DNA from: Parvibaculum sp041688015
Lineage (GTDB): Bacteria; Pseudomonadota; Alphaproteobacteria; Parvibaculales; Parvibaculaceae
Direction: 5' to 3'
NCBI GenBank assembly: GCA_041688015.1
Contig: JBDNIY010000007.1
Location: forward strand, 62,001 to 126,000
DNA length: 64,000 nucleotides
Numbering within the stretch: position 1 is the first letter of the stretch; each line of letters begins with the position of its first letter. Both the position numbers and the translations under genes were made by a program. Under the pieces are notes generated by a model that ran no database searches, was not told where the DNA came from, and saw nothing but the letters and a program-made list of their open reading frames with translations. Positions 8,673 through 17,288 of this stretch are shown here, piece by piece.

Positions 8673-9325
8673 TGCGCCGAAGTCGGAGGCGCGGCGGCAG
8701 GCTTTGTCTGCAATGCAATGATCGCCGCCTCGGTCCGATTGCGCACGCCGAGCGCCTGCAGGATCGCATTAACATGCAGCTTCACCGTCGCCACCGAGAT
8801 GCCGAGCACATCGGCGATTTCTTGATTGGAGCGCCCTTTACCTAATTCGAGCAGCACTTCATTTTGGCGCGGCGTCAGCTTGTTCTCTCTATTGTGCATA
8901 AAGGCCTCGGGCGCTTCCGCAAAGCCTGGCGAGCGAGAGGCAAGCAAGGCATCTGGCACATAACGCCCACCCATTTCGATCAGGTTGAGCGCGTTGATCA
9001 CCAAATTGACACCCAGCGCCTTGGGAACGAACCCCTTGACGCCAAGCGCCATCACCTCGCGGATAAAGGCCGGATTGTCCCGATCGCTGAAAACCGCAAT
9101 GCGTGATCCTGCACCGGCGAGCTGCTGCAATTTGGCGCTGCGTTCGAGCGAATTGGGACCGACAAGCTCAACCAAAATGAGATCGGCTTGTTCCGGCAGA
9201 GCCGACAGCAATGCCTCCGGTCCCGCCGCCACCACAACGTCTGGCTGCCCCGTCAAACCGGCGACGACCAAACTGCGCAAGCCTTCGCAAAAAATCGGCT
9301 GCTCGCCAAAAATAAAAATTTTCAT
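8669..9325 (-). CDS. LuxR/NarL-type transcriptional regulator with a degenerate receiver domain
   Basis: A 218-residue protein from the ATG at 9325, chosen over a TTG at 9349 because a GGGAGGAGG Shine-Dalgarno lies about 10 bp before it. Residues 1-118 have the REC fold, but the usual Asp pair after strand 1 is GE (IFIFGEQP) and the phospho-acceptor Asp is Glu53 (LILVELVG). Lys102 (GFVPK) and Ser80 are kept. The C-terminal GerE/LuxR helix-turn-helix is intact (LTPRQNEVLLELGKGRSNQE ... GISVATVKLHVNAIL). It is therefore probably a phosphorylation-independent regulator. It is first in the operon with the SNase-like and M48 genes. No histidine kinase lies in the window. Confidence 0.9.
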   Translation of the reverse strand: MKIFIFGEQPIFCEGLRSLVVAGLTGQPDVVVAAGPEALLSALPEQADLILVELVGPNSLERSAKLQQLAGAGSRIAVFSDRDNPAFIREVMALGVKGFVPKALGVNLVINALNLIEMGGRYVPDALLASRSPGFAEAPEAFMHNRENKLTPRQNEVLLELGKGRSNQEIADVLGISVATVKLHVNAILQALGVRNRTEAAIIALQTKPAAAPPTSAQ

Positions 9326-9395
9326 CGGGCGCCCCCCTCCTCCCGGCAAACCGGAACGAGACGACCTTTGACGGATCGTTGTACAACTTTAGAGA

Positions 9396-9425
9396 GTATT
9401 AAAAAAAAAATACAACCCAATTCAA
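9396..9425 (-). promoter_or_regulatory. Candidate promoter of the LuxR/SNase/M48 operon
   Basis: On the minus strand TTGAAT (9425-9420) and TAATAC (9401-9396) are 18 bp apart across a ten-base T run. They sit about 70 bp before the regulator's ATG. The match is by eye to the sigma-70 consensus. Confidence 0.45.
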
Positions 9426-9459
9426 CTATCAATTGCATTGAGTTTTGACCCAATTCGAC
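9415..9459. repeat. Paired 12-bp direct repeats upstream of the LuxR-type regulator
   Basis: ACCCAATTCAAC (9415-9426) and ACCCAATTCGAC (9448-9459) match at 11 of 12 positions, with starts 33 bp apart, about three helical turns. The inner copy overlaps the candidate -35 box of the operon and the outer copy lies upstream, as expected for sites of an autoregulating factor. Binding is inference. Confidence 0.45.
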
Positions 9460-9837
9460 CACTTGGTAAAGCAGAAGGTTAGAACCATCGAGCCACATGA
9501 TGAGACCTTTCAATAGACAGACAGCAGATCGATCTAAATCGAACGGTCAGCATCTGTATGAAGGGTCTATCGCAAGGGTGATGCCGTTTGTGGAAACGGC
9601 AGAAAACGACGGGCGGCCGTCAGAAAGGCCCAAATGACCCGTTCGCCGGGGCTTCAAGATGGGACGCCGCGCATCGTTTTGACACGGAATTTTTGTGCAA
9701 TTTCAAAACATTGCGACACTTGAAAGGCTGACGTAGGGTGCGCACTTCGAGAGGCTGGAGATCTCTAAACGCATGATGATCACGAACCACCCTATTAATA
9801 TCTATTGCGGATATGAGGTTTCCCGAAAACGCGATTT
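9460..9837. other. Intergenic stretch before tRNA-Arg
   Basis: Nothing coding is supported here. The small ORFs crossing it have no family character. It must carry the tRNA promoter, but no clear box pair stands out. Confidence 0.4.
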
Positions 9838-9914
9838 GGCTCCGTAGCTCAGCAGGATAGAGCACCAGATTCCTAATCTGGGGGTCGCGCGTTCGAATCG
9901 CGCCGGAGTCACCA
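9838..9914 (+). tRNA. tRNA-Arg (anticodon CCT)
   Basis: A full cloverleaf: acceptor GGCTCCG/CGGAGTC with one G-T pair, D arm GCTC/GAGC, anticodon stem CCAGA/TCTGG around loop TTCCTAA (anticodon CCT, reading AGG), T arm GCGCG/CGCGC with TTCGAAT, discriminator A and an encoded CCA. No integrase or duplicated 3' end is visible next to it, so it does not appear to be an occupied attachment site. Confidence 0.96.
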
Positions 9915-10000
9915 ATTTTCCAAAACCTTTGCCAAATTGACGATCCTCGCTCTTGAACTGCCCTTCCCCTACCTCCCCTACATCACTGAGAGAACATCAA

Positions 10001-10219
10001 ATGAAGATCTGGAAAGGTTCTGCCAAGTCCTCGAACATGCGCAGCATTCTAAAGTCGATCAGTTGGCGCGTCACGGCCAGCACAGACACATTTCTCATTG
10101 CCTGGTTCGTAACGGGAAACCTGATGATGGGTGGCGGCATCGCTCTGGGCGAAATATTGACCAAACTGCTCTGGTACTATGTGCATGAACGAATTTGGGC
10201 CCATATCAACGTCGAATAG
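10001..10219 (+). CDS. DUF2061 small membrane protein
   Basis: A 72-residue protein (MKIWKGSAKSSNMRSILKSI). The core ILKSISWRVTASTDTFLIAW ... GGGIALGEILTKLLWYYVHERIW matches the DUF2061 family of short two-helix membrane proteins. The ATG at 10001 is preferred over one at 9953 because the family starts near the basic MRSILKSISWR segment and GAGAG precedes it. Function is unknown; in the family it is sometimes fused or adjacent to sulfate-assimilation genes, which is not the case here. Confidence 0.8.
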   Translation: MKIWKGSAKSSNMRSILKSISWRVTASTDTFLIAWFVTGNLMMGGGIALGEILTKLLWYYVHERIWAHINVE

Positions 10220-10246
10220 CGCCCAGCTTTGTTCGTAACGCATGCT

Positions 10247-11449
10247 TCATTCGTAGCGTAGGGCCTCAATCGGATCGAGGCGGGCGGCGTTGCGGGCCGG
10301 AAAATATCCAAACACCACACCAACCAACGCTGAAAAGACAAAGGCGATGGCAATAATCGGTAGGTTGAGCACAAAGGGTATATGGACCAGAGAGGCCACA
10401 ACGGCCGAAATAATCAGCCCAATGATAATACCAATGACGCCCCCTGCGAGCGACAAGGCACCGGCCTCAACCAGAAACTGCATCAAGACCTCTCGCTCAA
10501 AGGCCCCAATGGCTAGACGAATGCCAATCTCGCGCGTCCGCTCAGTGACCGAGACCAGCATAATATTCATGATGCCGATACCGCCAACAATCAGACTGAT
10601 GGCTGCCACGGCCCCAAGAAAAGCCGTCAGCAGCTTTGTCGTTCCCTCGACCAGCGCCTCGATTTCGCGCATGTCTTGAACTTGAAAATCATCGGCCTTG
10701 CCTTGCACGATATGCCGACGCTGTTTGAGCAACGCAATCGTGTCGGCCTTCACCTTGTCGATCGACGCGCCTGTGGTGGCAGAAAGAAAGATCATCGAAA
10801 TATCATCCGTGCCAGAAATACGCCGCTGAAAAGCAAGCAGCGGCAGCAGCACGATATCGTCTTGATCTTGCCCGAAGGTCGAAGACCCTTTGGCCACCAG
10901 CACACCGATAACCTGACAAGAGCCCGTGCCGAGACGAACACGCGCACCGATGGGGTCCTGCACGCCAAAGAGCTTGCGCCGCACCGTCTCGCCAAGAATG
11001 CAAACAGTGCGGCCTGACCGCTCCTCAGCTTCATCAAAGACGCGCCCTGCCGACAATCCCCATTGCCGCACGGCAAAATAGCTGTCGGTGATGCCCGATA
11101 CGGTCGTTGTCCAATTGGTATTGGCAAAAACCACCCGCACCTGCGACGACGACATGGGAGCTGCCCGCTCAAGGTTAGGAATGTTGCGTTCAAGTGCCTG
11201 CACATCGGATTCCTTGAACGGCGCGCCGCCGGTACTCGGCCCACGCTGGCGCGCGCCGGGAAAGACCATCAGCAAGTTTTTGCCAAGCCCTGAAATATCA
11301 GATGACACGCGCTGCTGTGCCCCGCCGCCCAGCGTCACCATGGCAATGACGGCCGCCACACCAATGACAATACCAAGCGTGGTCAAGGCCGAGCGCATCA
11401 AATTGCGTCGGATTTCCCGTACCGACAGAATAACTGTTTCAAGAAACAT
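10247..11449 (-). CDS. ABC transporter permease, MacB/FtsX family
   Basis: A 400-residue protein from the ATG at 11449 (MFLETVILSVREIRRNLMRS). It has the MacB layout: one N-terminal membrane helix (ALTTLGIVIGVAAVIAMVTL), a periplasmic domain of about 200 residues, then three C-terminal helices including the conserved TEIG-type stretch (SVTERTREIGIRLAIGA). The start overlaps the end of the ATPase gene by 11 bp. With the ATPase and adaptor genes it forms a MacA/MacB-type tripartite exporter in which ATPase and permease are separate polypeptides. No outer-membrane TolC partner is encoded nearby. The substrate is unknown. Confidence 0.92.
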   Translation of the reverse strand: MFLETVILSVREIRRNLMRSALTTLGIVIGVAAVIAMVTLGGGAQQRVSSDISGLGKNLLMVFPGARQRGPSTGGAPFKESDVQALERNIPNLERAAPMSSSQVRVVFANTNWTTTVSGITDSYFAVRQWGLSAGRVFDEAEERSGRTVCILGETVRRKLFGVQDPIGARVRLGTGSCQVIGVLVAKGSSTFGQDQDDIVLLPLLAFQRRISGTDDISMIFLSATTGASIDKVKADTIALLKQRRHIVQGKADDFQVQDMREIEALVEGTTKLLTAFLGAVAAISLIVGGIGIMNIMLVSVTERTREIGIRLAIGAFEREVLMQFLVEAGALSLAGGVIGIIIGLIISAVVASLVHIPFVLNLPIIAIAFVFSALVGVVFGYFPARNAARLDPIEALRYE

Positions 11450-12179
11450 GATGCGGCACGCCTCTCGTTGGTGTTTGCGCCCGGTCGGACGCCACATTGC
11501 CATCGCAAAACACCACGGCCCGGTCAGCAAAGCTCGCCATGTCAGCTTCATGCGTCACCATGACGATGGTAATGCCCTGATCTTGATTGAGCCCCATCAG
11601 CAGATCCATGATTTCGCGTGAACGCTGCGTATCCAGATTGCCGGTCGGCTCATCGGCTAGCAAAACCGCAGGCTCGCTGGCAATCGCCCGGGCAATCGCC
11701 ACGCGCTGCTGCTGACCCCCCGATAGTTCAGCCGACGTATGCCCAGCGCGCTCGGCAAGGCCCACCGCCTCAAGCGCCGCAAAAGCTCGTTCGTGTCGTT
11801 CCGCCCGCGGCATGCCGCGATAGATGAGCGGTAGCTCAACATTTTCCAACGCCGTTGTGCGCTTCAGCAAGTTGAATCCCTGAAAAACAAAGCCCAGATA
11901 GTTTCGCCGCAAAAGGGCGCGCTGGTCGCGGCTCAAGGTGCCGACATCAACGCCACGGAAGAGGTAATGCCCGCTGGTTGGCGTATCGAGACAGCCGACG
12001 ATGTTCATGCAGGTTGATTTGCCCGAACCGCTGGGCCCCATGATGGCGACAAACTCGCCATCGCGGATGACGAGATCAACCTCGTCAAGCGCACGCACTT
12101 CGCCTTCGCCCGCGCCATAGACCTTGGCAACGCCCTCAAAAGCGATAAGCGGTGGTAGCGTTGAAGCGGGGGAATTCAC
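11439..12179 (-). CDS. ABC transporter ATP-binding protein (MacB/LolD type)
   Basis: A 246-residue cytoplasmic ATPase. Walker A is GPSGSGKST (about 48-56), the Q-loop region is GFVFQGFNLLKRTTALENVE, the signature is LSGGQQQRVAIARAI and Walker B is LLADEPTGNLD. The length and the LENVELPL region fit the lipoprotein/macrolide export subgroup (LolD, MacB, YknY). It lies 2 bp after the adaptor gene and overlaps the permease gene, so the three form one operon reading leftwards. Confidence 0.94.
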   Translation of the reverse strand: MNSPASTLPPLIAFEGVAKVYGAGEGEVRALDEVDLVIRDGEFVAIMGPSGSGKSTCMNIVGCLDTPTSGHYLFRGVDVGTLSRDQRALLRRNYLGFVFQGFNLLKRTTALENVELPLIYRGMPRAERHERAFAALEAVGLAERAGHTSAELSGGQQQRVAIARAIASEPAVLLADEPTGNLDTQRSREIMDLLMGLNQDQGITIVMVTHEADMASFADRAVVFCDGNVASDRAQTPTRGVPHHVS

Positions 12180-12181
12180 GT

Positions 12182-13411
12182 CTATGTGCCCTTTGCCTTA
12201 ACGTCGATCAGAAGTTCCGTGCCCTCTTTCACATCGCCGTCGATCAGCTCTGTCTGCTGCCCATTGGTCAGGCCAAGTGACAGCGACAGCATTTCCGGTT
12301 TGTCATCTTTCAACACCCAGACAGGTTTGCGGATGACGCCATCGTCCGCTGCGCTCTGCGCAGGCACTGTTTCATCCGGCGGGGTAAACCGCGTGGCACC
12401 ATTGGGCACCAGCAGAACATCCTTCCTTTCAGCGGTGACGATTTCAGCCGTCGCCGTCATGCCGGGGCGAAGCGCCAGATCAGAATTATCCACCGACAGA
12501 ACAGCGACATAAGAGACAACATTGTTGGTTGTGGTGGACGCATAGCGCAGCTTCTTGATCCGCGCTTTGAACAGGCGATTGGGATAAGCGTCAACCGTGA
12601 AGGTTGCATCTTGCCCTTCGCGTACCTCGCCGACATCGGCCTCGTCCACATTCACCTGCAATTCCATATGGCTGAGGTCGTCGGCCAATGTGAAAAGCGT
12701 CGGCGTCTGAAAGGTCGCGGCCACCGTCTGCCCCGGCTCAACGTCGCGTTCGATGACGACGCCATCAATGGGCGAGAGAATGACCGCCTTCGACAGCGCC
12801 GTCTTGTCGGCGGCAAGCTGGGCTTCATTGGCTTTGACGTGCGCCTGCCCACCCGCGTAGTTGGCCTCCGCCCGTTTAAGATTGGCGAGCGCCGTGTCGA
12901 GGTCAAGCTGTGAGGCGGCATTGGAAGCACGAAGGTTCTTGGTTCGCTTCCATTGCGTGGCCGCCTCGATACGGCTCGCCTCATATTGCAAAACAGTAGC
13001 GCGGGATTCGTCCAGCGTCGCTTCCGATTTTGCCACGGTGTTTTTAAGCGTCGTCGTGTCGATCTCGGCCAGCACCTGACCCTTCTTCACTTCATCATTA
13101 TAGTCCACCAGCACGGCCTCAAGCCGACCAGAAATTTCGCTACCCACCGTCACGGTCGTTTCAGGCTCCACAGAGCCCGTCGCCGTCACAATAACTTTGA
13201 GCGTGCCACGCGTGACGGGCGCGCTCACATATTCTTCACCCGTCGGGCCGCGCAAAAACAAGGCCCACACAAGCCCCAAGATAAGCACAAGGCCGATGCC
13301 TGCCGAAAGCCAAGGCCGCGCCATGATTTGCTGCCGCCAGCTTTTGCCGCCATTGCTGTCTTGTCCTGAAAGGCCCAACCGTTCGGCGACATCGTTATTT
13401 GCCTCACTCAT
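12182..13411 (-). CDS. Periplasmic adaptor (membrane fusion) protein, MacA/HlyD type
   Basis: About 409 residues from the ATG at 13411 (MSEANNDVAERLGLSG). It has an N-terminal membrane anchor (WLSAGIGLVLILGLVWALFL), then a barrel-sandwich half (GTLKVIVTATGSVEPETTV), a helical hairpin of about 100 residues rich in Ala/Glu/Lys, the second lipoyl half (SPIDGVVIERDVEPGQTV) and a beta-barrel. This is the standard order of MacA-like adaptors. It links the inner-membrane ABC transporter to an outer-membrane channel. It is first gene of the exporter operon; the upstream in-frame extension to 13516 has no family content. Confidence 0.92.
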   Translation of the reverse strand: MSEANNDVAERLGLSGQDSNGGKSWRQQIMARPWLSAGIGLVLILGLVWALFLRGPTGEEYVSAPVTRGTLKVIVTATGSVEPETTVTVGSEISGRLEAVLVDYNDEVKKGQVLAEIDTTTLKNTVAKSEATLDESRATVLQYEASRIEAATQWKRTKNLRASNAASQLDLDTALANLKRAEANYAGGQAHVKANEAQLAADKTALSKAVILSPIDGVVIERDVEPGQTVAATFQTPTLFTLADDLSHMELQVNVDEADVGEVREGQDATFTVDAYPNRLFKARIKKLRYASTTTNNVVSYVAVLSVDNSDLALRPGMTATAEIVTAERKDVLLVPNGATRFTPPDETVPAQSAADDGVIRKPVWVLKDDKPEMLSLSLGLTNGQQTELIDGDVKEGTELLIDVKAKGT

Positions 13412-13783
13412 ATCCGTGTGCCCCAAACGGGTCCTCTTTTCGATTGCATCAAAATTGGTAGATTGCTGGCACTTTCGAACCACACATGCAAACCACGCAT
13501 GAACGAGCGACGGCAAAATATAAACGACACAGCACGGCCATTCCGTCGCTATGACACTCCAGGAAGCCGCTTAATGAGCGCAAGCCTCCAAGCCTAACAA
13601 GGCCCCCCATCTCAAGGCTCAACGAACAAATCGGGGGCTGCAGTCTAGGAGAGAATTGAGCGCTGCAATAGGCCTCGCCTGTGTGCTAAGGCTGTGACAT
13701 TCTGGTTAAATCGCATTGGCGAGAAAACTGAGAAAACCGACCCCAGCGCCCCATGCGGGCCAAGAGGCACGATTGAATTCCCC
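13412..13783. promoter_or_regulatory. Divergent intergenic region between the exporter operon and the GT9 gene
   Basis: About 370 bp with no supported gene. It must hold the promoters of both the leftward adaptor/ABC operon and the rightward glycosyltransferase. I see no clear operator palindrome or strong -10/-35 pair. Confidence 0.35.
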
Positions 13784-14716
13784 ATGCGCCGTATTCTGAT
13801 CATCAAACACGGCGCCTTCGGCGACGTCATCCAATCGGAAGGGGCCATCCGCGACATTCGCGACAATCATGCCGATGACGACATTACGGTCCTCACAACG
13901 CCCCCCTATCGCCGCATCTTTGAGCGCTGTCCCTGGGTCAATCATGTGCTGGTCGATCCGCGCGCGCCGCGCTGGCGCCTCGATCTGATGCACAAGCTAG
14001 GCCGAATGTTGAAAGCCGAAAAGTTTGACATGGTCTATGACCTACAAAATTCAGCCCGCACGGCTAGCTATTTTCGCCGATTTTTCAAACAGTCAAATTG
14101 GTCAGGCAGCGCGCCGGGGGCGAGCCATCCCGTGCGGCTCAAGCATCCAAAGAAGGTACGATCGCTTGACCGCATGGCCAGTCAATTAAAAGACGCGGGC
14201 CTCACGATACGTCATACCCGCCATCCCAACGTCTCCTGGATGGCGGACGATGCAACGGCGCTGCTCGCCACTGCCGCGGTCACCAAACCATTCATTTTGT
14301 TGATTCCGGGGTCGTCTGCCCGCCATCCCCAAAAACGCTGGCCCTATTACACCGAACTCGCACAACGCCTAATCGACGAAGGCTATCAAATCGTCACAGC
14401 GCCGGGGCCAGACGAGCTTGACCTCGCTGCTGACATCCCCGGCATTGCGCTCAAAGGCCCACGCGGGTTCATCAACTGGTTTGAACTGGCCGGCGTCATG
14501 AAGCAGGCATCATTCGTGGTCGGCAACGACACTGGCCCCAGCCACCTTGCTTCACATCTCGGTGTTGACGGGATTGCCCTCTTTGGGAGCCACACCACGG
14601 CAGAGCGCACCGGCATCGAGCGCGAAAACTTCACCGCCATCGAGGTCGTGCATCTCTCAAGCCTGCCGGTTGCCCGCGTGCTCGACGAGGTCCACCTGCG
14701 CGTCGCCTCTATTTAA
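13784..14716 (+). CDS. Glycosyltransferase family 9 (ADP-heptose:LPS heptosyltransferase-like)
   Basis: A 310-residue protein from the ATG at 13784 (MRRILIIKHGAFGDVIQSEG), preceded by AAGAGG. The start matches the family pattern ILIIKHGALGDVI; an in-frame ATG at 13694 would add 30 unrelated residues. The C-terminal half has the nucleotide-sugar motif FVVGNDTGPSHLASHLG and the FGSHTTAERTG segment. Family 9 enzymes add heptose to the lipopolysaccharide core at the inner membrane. The acceptor is not known here. It converges on the DUF6165 gene with an 8-bp tail overlap. Confidence 0.88.
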   Translation: MRRILIIKHGAFGDVIQSEGAIRDIRDNHADDDITVLTTPPYRRIFERCPWVNHVLVDPRAPRWRLDLMHKLGRMLKAEKFDMVYDLQNSARTASYFRRFFKQSNWSGSAPGASHPVRLKHPKKVRSLDRMASQLKDAGLTIRHTRHPNVSWMADDATALLATAAVTKPFILLIPGSSARHPQKRWPYYTELAQRLIDEGYQIVTAPGPDELDLAADIPGIALKGPRGFINWFELAGVMKQASFVVGNDTGPSHLASHLGVDGIALFGSHTTAERTGIERENFTAIEVVHLSSLPVARVLDEVHLRVASI

Positions 14717-15119
14717 ATTCCGTATAGGATTTTTCTTCGATGATCGACGAGCCGGTCAGAAGGTTGATTTCCTTTTTCAACGCCGCCCGCTTGTCGTTCT
14801 GAATATAGACTGAGCGCGCCAGATCAATGAAAGTCTGCCCGAAATCCTTGTCTGCTTCGCATTGGCGGATATCGTCTTCGATCACCCACAGCGCCCCATT
14901 AACAGCCTTGAGATCCGCTTCCAAACGCGCCAATTCGGCGCTGGCCGCTATGTGCTGCAGCCGCGCCGCATCAAGAACCGTCAGTTCATGGCGAACATTC
15001 GTCAATTTTTTGGCGTCGCTCATGCGTTCCGACTTGATCTGAAGAATAGTGATTTTGTCGATCAACTCACCGGGGCCAACATCGATCAAAATGGCTTTAG
15101 GCGCATCACTCATCGTCAT
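14709..15119 (-). CDS. DUF6165-family protein
   Basis: A 136-residue, mostly helical cytoplasmic protein. The conserved start GPGELIDKITILQIKSERM and the end DFGQTFIDLARSVYIQNDKRAALKKEINLLTGS are those of DUF6165 proteins, usually found next to polysaccharide or LPS glycosyltransferase genes, as here. The role is unknown. It could start at M1 or M3 (MSDAPKA). It overlaps the 3' end of the glycosyltransferase gene tail to tail. Confidence 0.78.
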   Translation of the reverse strand: MTMSDAPKAILIDVGPGELIDKITILQIKSERMSDAKKLTNVRHELTVLDAARLQHIAASAELARLEADLKAVNGALWVIEDDIRQCEADKDFGQTFIDLARSVYIQNDKRAALKKEINLLTGSSIIEEKSYTEFK

Positions 15120-15299
15120 TTGTCCTCATTAAGCGCCCTTGAGCCGATCTCGGGTCACTTTTGTACTGTGCTTTTATAGCCAAGGGCGGCGCTTGCATGC
15201 CAGAATGTTTTTACCGTGATCGATCATCCGTGTCGGCGCGCCGTGCGGAGTGGACCGAAAGACGCGTGGGCCGCTCCGAAATATGAGTGAGTCTGAGCA

Positions 15300-15641
15300 A
15301 TGTCGCTGATTTTGCGCCTCGTTGGAGAGCTTCGCAGCCGTCTCGCCGAGCCCGAGCAGCGCAATGCCGCGCGCGAACGCGATCCGTGGCTCTTTGTCAG
15401 CATCAACACACACGAACATCGCGCGCGTGATTGGTCGGCCAGCGGTGCCTGCATTCAAAGCTGCGCGGAAGACCTCGCCATCGGCCAAATCGTCTCGGGT
15501 CAGCTCCGCTGGCACAAGCTCGACGCTGGACACGCTTTCACCGCTGAAGTCATGCGCATCGACCAAAGCGGTGAGGTCGCACTGAGATGGCTCGCGCTGC
15601 CCGAAGCCATCCTCGCCGTCATGGAACCCCCCGAAGGCTGA
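15300..15641 (+). CDS. PilZ-domain protein (predicted c-di-GMP binding)
   Basis: A 113-residue protein. The PilZ RxxxR motif is R21-NAA-R25, and the second motif D44-W-S-A-S-G49 (D/NxSxxG) follows at the usual spacing, with strands QIVSGQLRW and FTAEVMRIDQSGEVALRWL after it. Both c-di-GMP-binding motifs are intact. There is no other domain, so it probably acts as a receptor or adaptor. It lies downstream of, and on the opposite strand to, the DUF6165 gene. The overlapping minus-strand ORF 15174-15566 is its shadow. Confidence 0.72.
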   Translation: MSLILRLVGELRSRLAEPEQRNAARERDPWLFVSINTHEHRARDWSASGACIQSCAEDLAIGQIVSGQLRWHKLDAGHAFTAEVMRIDQSGEVALRWLALPEAILAVMEPPEG

Positions 15642-15732
15642 CGCGAGGGAATTTACCTGCCGCTCGCACCAGCGCCCTCGATCGGGTTAGACTCACCCCC
15701 AAAAGCACCAACCGCTCCGGGGGAGACAAAAC

Positions 15733-16548
15733 ATGACCGATGCACCCACCTATGAAACCCTCCTGATCCACAAAGAAGGCCCCGTCGATTGGTTGACGCT
15801 CAATCGCCCCTACACCCTCAACGCTATCAACCCGACATTGACCGCCGAACTACAAGATTATTTCGGACGTCTTTATACAGACCAATCTGTGCGTATCGTG
15901 GTCATCAAGGGCGCAGGCCGCGCCTTCTGCGCCGGGCTTGATTTGAAGCACCGCGAAACCTCCAATGAAAACAGCACAGGTGGCGTCGTCTCAGGATTGC
16001 GCACCCAGCGCGCCATCAGTGAAATCGTGATGCGTATGCGCCGTTGCCCGCAGGCCATCATCAGCCTTGTGCATGGCCCGGCTTGCGGTGGCGGTTTTGC
16101 CTTTGCGCTGGCCTCCGACATTCGGATCGCTGGAACAAGTGCGCGCATGAACGCCGCCTTCATCCGCATCGGCTTATCGGCCTGCGACATTGGCGTGTCT
16201 TATTTTCTGCCGCGTCTTGTCGGCGTTTCGCTGGCGTCCGAACTCATGCTGACAGGACGCTTCATCAATGCTGAGCGAGCATTGAAAGTGGGCCTGGTTT
16301 CCGAAGTCGTCGCCGACGACAAGCTCGAAGAGGCCGCCCGCCCCTATATTGACGAAATGCTGACCACCTCACCGCTCGGTCTGCGCCTGACCAAAGAGTG
16401 CCTCAATATGTCGGTGGATGCAGGCAGCCTAGAGGCTGCCATCGCCATGGAGGACCGCAACCAGATTTTGGCCAGCCAAACCAATGATTTCCGCGAGGGC
16501 ATCGCGGCATTTCTTGGCAAACGCAAACCAGCCTTCACAAATTCATAA
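15733..16548 (+). CDS. Enoyl-CoA hydratase/isomerase (crotonase) family protein
   Basis: A 271-residue protein. The crotonase oxyanion-hole segments are present: GAGRAFCAGLDLKHR (about 55-70) and HGPACGGGFAFALASDIRIAG (about 112-133). The fold continues through YFLPRLVGVSLASELMLTGR. It probably hydrates or isomerises enoyl-CoA in fatty-acid or ring degradation. The acidic positions where the classic hydratase Glu pair sits are not clearly kept, so isomerase or another crotonase reaction is possible. A GGGGGAG-like ribosome site precedes the ATG. Its neighbours (acyl-CoA dehydrogenase, SDR) fit beta-oxidation. Confidence 0.88.
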   Translation: MTDAPTYETLLIHKEGPVDWLTLNRPYTLNAINPTLTAELQDYFGRLYTDQSVRIVVIKGAGRAFCAGLDLKHRETSNENSTGGVVSGLRTQRAISEIVMRMRRCPQAIISLVHGPACGGGFAFALASDIRIAGTSARMNAAFIRIGLSACDIGVSYFLPRLVGVSLASELMLTGRFINAERALKVGLVSEVVADDKLEEAARPYIDEMLTTSPLGLRLTKECLNMSVDAGSLEAAIAMEDRNQILASQTNDFREGIAAFLGKRKPAFTNS

Positions 16549-16654
16549 ATTGTTAGTCGTCGCTTCTTCACCTTTTACCAACTTGAGGGGGTTAAAATAG
16601 CGATCCACGCCTGACCGTCTCAATGAGGCAAGGCCCAATAACACAAGGTTTCTG

Positions 16655-17236
16655 ATGCCCGGCTTTCAACTGCAATTCATCGACGAAGATGAAAAGGTGC
16701 CGTTTCGCATCCCGAAAAGCCGCGAGATTTACGACTATTGGCAAACCCTTCGTGGCGGCGGCCCTGTGCCACGCGCCGAAGACATCAATCCCGGCACGAT
16801 GAAGGCGCTGCTACCAGAAATCTTCATCTTTGAATTGCCCGAAGATGGGTCGGTGCGCTATCGGCTGGCGGGCACCCAAGCCGTCAAGCGCTTAGGCTTT
16901 GAGCCCAAGGGCATGAACCTTCTCGACTTTATCCCGATCGAAACACGGCCCTATATTCTCGGGGCCTTCCACCTCGTCGGTCATCATCATGTCGGCGGGT
17001 TGGGGCATTTTTCATCCTCATCTGAGGCCCGCAAAGATTATGGCATCGAATTAGTGTTGCTGCCCATCGCCGCCCCCGACAATCAGCCACCGCGCATTTT
17101 ATCGCTCTCCACACGCCTTGATCCTGAAAATGTGGAGCTCGGCGAAGGCAAAACCGAAAGCTTTGCCGAAGAAATTGAAAATGCGATCATCTTTGATCTT
17201 GGCTTCGGCATCCCGCCCGAATTTCGCAATAGCTAA
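16655..17236 (+). CDS. PAS_5-type PAS domain protein
   Basis: A 193-residue soluble protein resembling the short alphaproteobacterial PAS_5 (formerly DUF1488/PAS-like) proteins. The recognisable parts are EIYDYWQTLRGGGPVPRAED near 25-45, ALLPEIFIFELPEDGSVRYRLAGTQAV, and ELVLLPIAAPDNQPPRILSL near the end of the fold. No output domain or DNA-binding region is present. In this family the usual guess is a sensory or regulatory role; nothing here narrows it. It stands alone between the crotonase gene and a small secreted-protein gene. Confidence 0.7.
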   Translation: MPGFQLQFIDEDEKVPFRIPKSREIYDYWQTLRGGGPVPRAEDINPGTMKALLPEIFIFELPEDGSVRYRLAGTQAVKRLGFEPKGMNLLDFIPIETRPYILGAFHLVGHHHVGGLGHFSSSSEARKDYGIELVLLPIAAPDNQPPRILSLSTRLDPENVELGEGKTESFAEEIENAIIFDLGFGIPPEFRNS

Positions 17237-17288
17237 ACACTAAAGCCATACACACCACGCCACCCCACACGACGCCCAAGGAGCTTTC

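Noticed and set aside
9838..10219. tRNA-Arg as an integration site of a genomic island
   Set aside because: No integrase, no repeated tRNA 3' end and ordinary conserved genes follow.
15174..15566. A 130-residue minus-strand ORF at the PilZ gene
   Set aside because: No family character, while the plus-strand frame carries both PilZ motifs.
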